From: Blastocladiella emersonii ATCC 22665
Lineage: Eukaryota > Blastocladiomycota > Blastocladiomycetes > Blastocladiales > Blastocladiaceae
DNA length: 64,000 nucleotides
Direction: 5' to 3'
NCBI GenBank assembly: GCA_025594325.1
Contig: JANHCV010000010.1
Coordinates: 992,001-1,056,000, forward strand
Shown here piece by piece: positions 60,704 through 64,000 of this stretch (positions within the stretch are counted from its first letter, which is position 1; each line of letters begins with the position of its first letter). Both the position numbers and the translations under genes were made by a program. The notes under the pieces were generated by a model that had not been told where the DNA came from, searched no databases, and saw only the letters and a program-made list of their open reading frames with translations.

Positions 60704-62597
60704 GGCGGCGAGCGCGGTCTGTTGTTCCTTGCCTACCTCCCTATCGTTTTGTGATTGTCTCCTACTTATTACCTCTCTATCTCATGGTTTCGGTTTATCC
60801 TTGCACTCTGCTCGCGGTTTCTGCTCGTCGCCGCGGCGGTCAGGTCGCGCGACGTTCGCCCACTTGAGTGCGAGTACGCGCCGCTCGCTGCTGCTCAGGT
60901 CCTCGCCCTCGAACGGCTCGCCCCGCGCGTTCGTGGTGATGAACATGCTGCGGGCGAGGGCCTCGTAGCTCGCGCCGCGTGCTGACGGGCTGCAGCGCGA
61001 GGGCGCCCGCCGCGTCGCGTCCCTTGCTGTCAACAGTCCGTCCCGCTAACTCAGCCTTTTGCGGCGGAGCGGTGGGTCCAGCGCGTGGCCTGAGCAGCGG
61101 TCCGTCGAGCGTGACGCGGGGCACCTCACGTAGACGGCCGGCGAGCTCGATGCGACCGTGGGCGCGAACGACGAAGCGACCGTGCTCGCCGGACGGATCG
61201 GCGACTCGTCGCGCAGGTCTGCTGACGGCAAGTTGCGTGTTGCATCGCATGGCGGGACGTCAGCGCGCGAACGCGTTGTCGAGCGCGGGGGCAGAACGAG
61301 CGAAAGGACGACCATCACAACCGGCTCGTTCACCAAAGCTCAGCGAGGCCCAACCGCGACACGGCCCCGCGCTGCCTTAGTCGCCGACGGTTGGCCATCG
61401 TGCAGCTGTACGTTGCCCGGGTCGAGCGCGGTCCGACTCACACTGGACGAGCGCAGAGCGTGCGGAGGGCGGTCAAGGGTGCGAGGACACGGCTTCCGAC
61501 CGACTTTGCGAGCGCGGCGAGCACGGCGCTGTACATGACGCGGCCAAGGTGGGCAGCACAGCCAACCCGCCATCTGAGCGCTTCAACTCACACGCGAATG
61601 CGTGGTGAACAACGCCCGCGGCCGAACACATGGCATGCCAAGGTTCGACAAGGGTGGTGACCATCACGCGGCGGCGCGCTGCGAGGTTGGACACGGCGCC
61701 CATGACAGGGTAGGGTCGACGCCGGCCACGGCCACGGCCACGGCCACACCAGCATGTCTGCGGTGCGGCATTGCAATCCACGAAGCGAGTGCAATGCCAT
61801 TGCGCGATGGTCGTGCACCTGGGGCCGCGGACGCCAGGCCTCGCTCGCCGTGTCGGACAGACAGTGATGACGTAGCGCGAAGAATCGTGATGCATGGTGT
61901 ATTGGTCTCACATCTCAAGCCGTTGCAGCAATTTGACGAGGATGAGTGCACAACGCTCAAGTTGAAGGGAGCAGAGCACGAGACGGAGCACAGGCGGAGC
62001 AACAGGTCGACGCGCAGGAGGTCGGCGCCACACCAGAACGTGATCCGAGTGCGCCACATTTTCGACACCGGCGACCACCCGGCGAGCCTGAGCCTGACGT
62101 GCGCGCCACCGTGCTCGGCTGCACCTCCTCTCACGCCTTATTTTGCCACGTAAGTGCTACGCAACGAAACGATGCCGCGCCGCCGCGCCGCCGTCCGCCC
62201 GCCGGACCGCTCGAGACCACGCGCGGGGACGAACGAACGAATGCATGCGCCGCGAACCGCCGTCGCCACCAACAACCATGGAATTTTCGCCGTCGCCGCC
62301 GTAACGACCGTCGCTGGGCCCATGCTCGCCGGCCGAACGGCAGTCACCATGCGCGACCATCCGTAGCCGCCATGCGTGCGTGCTGTGCGGCTGGTCGCCA
62401 GTGAAACGGCGGATGGACTCTCGTGCTCGCCCCAGCGGCCGACTGCCCGACCGCTCGCTCGCCCCGCGTTTCGCTCGTTCGCTCGTTCCCCGTCGCGCTG
62501 GTCTCGAAGATTCGCGCGCGCGCGGCTGCGTCGCGTGCAGAAACGCCGTCCCTCTGAACTGAGCGCTGACGATCCTGTCGCCGCCTCGCTCGCTAGC
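60704..62597. other. 1.9-kb region with possible eroded coding sequence on the minus strand
   Basis: On the minus strand 61033-60782 ends with a protein-like stretch (ASYEALARSMFITTNARGEP, then SSSERRVLALKWANV). Just upstream another frame reads RFVVRAHGRIELAGRLREVP (about 61190). They could be exons of one gene, but I could not place splice sites with confidence and recognise no family. The part from 61300 to 62597, before uS9, shows only chance frames and the uS9 promoter. Confidence 0.3.
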
Positions 62598-63108
62598 ATG
62601 TCTGCTGTCGAGGCTGTCCAGACCTTCGGTCGCAAGAAGACCGCCACCGCCGTCGCCCACTGCAAGCGCGGCAAGGGCATGATCCGCGTCAACGGCTCGC
62701 CCATTGACCTCGTCCAGCCCGAGATCCTCCGCTACAAGATCTACGAGCCTATCCTCGTCATCGGCAAGGACAAGTTCGAGAACGTCGACATCCGCGTCCG
62801 CGTCAACGGTGGTGGTCACGTCTCGCAGATCTACGCCATCCGCCAGGCCATCGCCAAGGCCATCGTTGCCTTCTACGCCAAGTTCGTCGACGAGGCCTCG
62901 AAGAACGAGATCCGCAAGATGCTCGTCGACTACGACCGCACCCTCCTCGTTGCCGACCCCCGTCGCTGCGAGCCCAAGAAGTTCGGCGGCAAGGGCGCTC
63001 GCGGTACGTTCACTTCACTGACTCGCGTGGTGTGGCGTACTGGGCTGATCGCTGACTCGCGCCCCCCACTCGTCTCCCCTAGCTCGCTTCCAGAAGTCGT
63101 ACCGTTAA
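62598..63108 (+). CDS. RPS16: Small-subunit ribosomal protein uS9 (S16)
   Basis: Two exons (62598-63003, 63083-63108) encode 143 aa; the 79-nt intron (donor GTACGT, acceptor CTAG) leaves only eight residues for exon 2. The protein opens [20 protein letters not shown] and has [20 protein letters not shown], the uS9 core, with the invariant C-terminus ARFQKSYR, whose Arg reaches the P-site tRNA. Splicing is required for that tail; intron retention gives a long unrelated extension. Length matches eukaryotic S16 (about 146). Confidence 0.95.
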
Positions 63109-64000
63109 AGCACTCGCGTGGCGGCGCTTCGTGTCCGCCCAGTGTGCTCTCGGCAGCGTCACTCGAGGAATACATTTTCCATGTTACAGTCGAGTACATC
63201 TCTTTCGTCTCTGTCGTGTTGTGTCGTCGTGTCCCTGGCCGCGTCGACGACCGGTTTCGTGAGTCTCGTCTCGAATGAGTCTTCGACGTCACCGCCGAGC
63301 GGTCCTTTGCTTGATCGCACGAGCCCGGATTGCATGGTCGAGTTACCCGCGTCAACTCGTTGGCGTCCACAGCCAGGACGTGCTCGAGATGAACGTCCCC
63401 TCGACGCCTTGATCGCCGTGAAGATCATCAACCGATGTTGACCGAGTTCGGGCTGGGTGGTGCGGGTCCCTGGTTCAGCAAGCCCGCGTCATGGCGGACC
63501 CGTCCCATGAACCTGCCTCCTCCCCCGCACGGATCCGCAACCCACGGTTCGATCCTTCGCATCTCCCTCCGCTTCCTCTCGCGCCACGCGCACGGAACAG
63601 GGCTCATAACCACCTCTGCTACGCACACTTGACCCCCATCCCTTGTTCCGCGTCCATCGCACAAGCCTGGATGGTGCCCTCCTTGGGAGCAACCACGCGC
63701 TGGTCAAGTGTGTGCCTGCACACCGTACACACTGAGGCAGGGGAGTGGGACCAAGGGAACTAAATGGGGACGTTCGGGTCCCCTCCTCAGCGTCCCAGGG
63801 CAGCTGAAACCGGCCGGGTTTGCCCGCTGCACGGAAACGTGACCTATCACCTGAATTAGACGCGTTTTTGTCTCGCACCCACCAACGCGTCTGTCTCGCG
63901 CGCTGCCTTCAGCGCCGAGTGATCGCCGACCAGAACTCATGCGTTATAACGTTGAAATGCAAAGCGTCGAGCCAGAGTGCGTGCACCGCGTAGAACTTGC
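63109..64000. other. Intergenic sequence to the window end, no gene recognised
   Basis: Frames on both strands are short and lack domains. AGACGCGTTTTTGTCTCGC near 63860 and ACGCGTCTGTCTCGCG near 63890 again show the recurrent ACGCGT-type motif. Confidence 0.5.

Noticed and set aside
63541-63560. tRNA T-loop-like GGTTCGATCC
   Set aside because: No matching A box or cloverleaf could be drawn in the flanking 80 bases.
1-64000. CRISPR array or bacterial operon structure
   Set aside because: No regularly spaced direct repeats with unique spacers; spliceosomal introns and eukaryotic ribosomal proteins rule out a prokaryote.

Overview
The window is nuclear DNA from a compact, GC-rich fungal-type genome. 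Protein genes lie on both strands with short gaps and are interrupted by short introns of about 54-79 nt. Most donors read GTAC, usually GTACG, and acceptors are usually TAG or CAG. A dynein light chain 4 (DNAL4) gene, a Cep57-like centrosomal gene, a GH18 chitinase, an opsin-like class A receptor and an animal-style calmodulin-regulated Ca2+ pump together suggest a flagellated, chitin-walled zoosporic fungus. Blastocladiomycota or a chytrid is my inference; no species is claimed.

Layout. 1-237: end of an unknown gene. 399-6848: a divergent pair, a coiled-coil protein with a dynein-adaptor (CC1-box-like) motif and SAC3. 6998-12984: two almost identical eL41 (RPL41) genes in a 613-bp inverted repeat, enclosing a broken F-box/ankyrin-type gene and an opsin-like GPCR. 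14787-17849: convergent secreted metallophosphatase and GH18 chitinase. 18146-23864: Cep57-like, DNAL4, NC2-alpha (DRAP1) and NAA38. 23928-27122: a cyclic-nucleotide-binding-domain protein with AMN1-type leucine-rich repeats. 27942-29933: an F-box-like/LRR gene. 30203-34749: a small secreted protein and an M28 vacuolar protease gene that carries an in-frame TAG. 35267-38293: two F-box-like/LRR genes. 38597-44259: PMCA-type Ca2+ ATPase and a GT31 glycosyltransferase. 44400-50330: a tandem array of F-box-like/ankyrin-type genes with repeated spacers, ending in a deleted copy. 50336-51877: decayed zinc-knuckle gene. 52186-63108: P2 stalk protein, an IQ-motif RhoGEF, a small secreted Cys-rich protein, a farnesylated Ydj1-type DnaJ and uS9 (RPS16).

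The conserved genes cover translation, mRNA export, transcription, N-terminal acetylation, chaperoning, Ca2+ export, Rho signalling and the flagellum/centrosome. Between them sits a lineage-specific family (seven copies here, counting two broken ones) that couples one F-box-like N-terminal module to ankyrin-like and/or LRR helices. This family shows recent tandem duplication, internal repeat expansion and pseudogene formation. I had no alignment or search tools: family calls rest on motif recognition, and exon borders rest on splice signals plus frame continuity.
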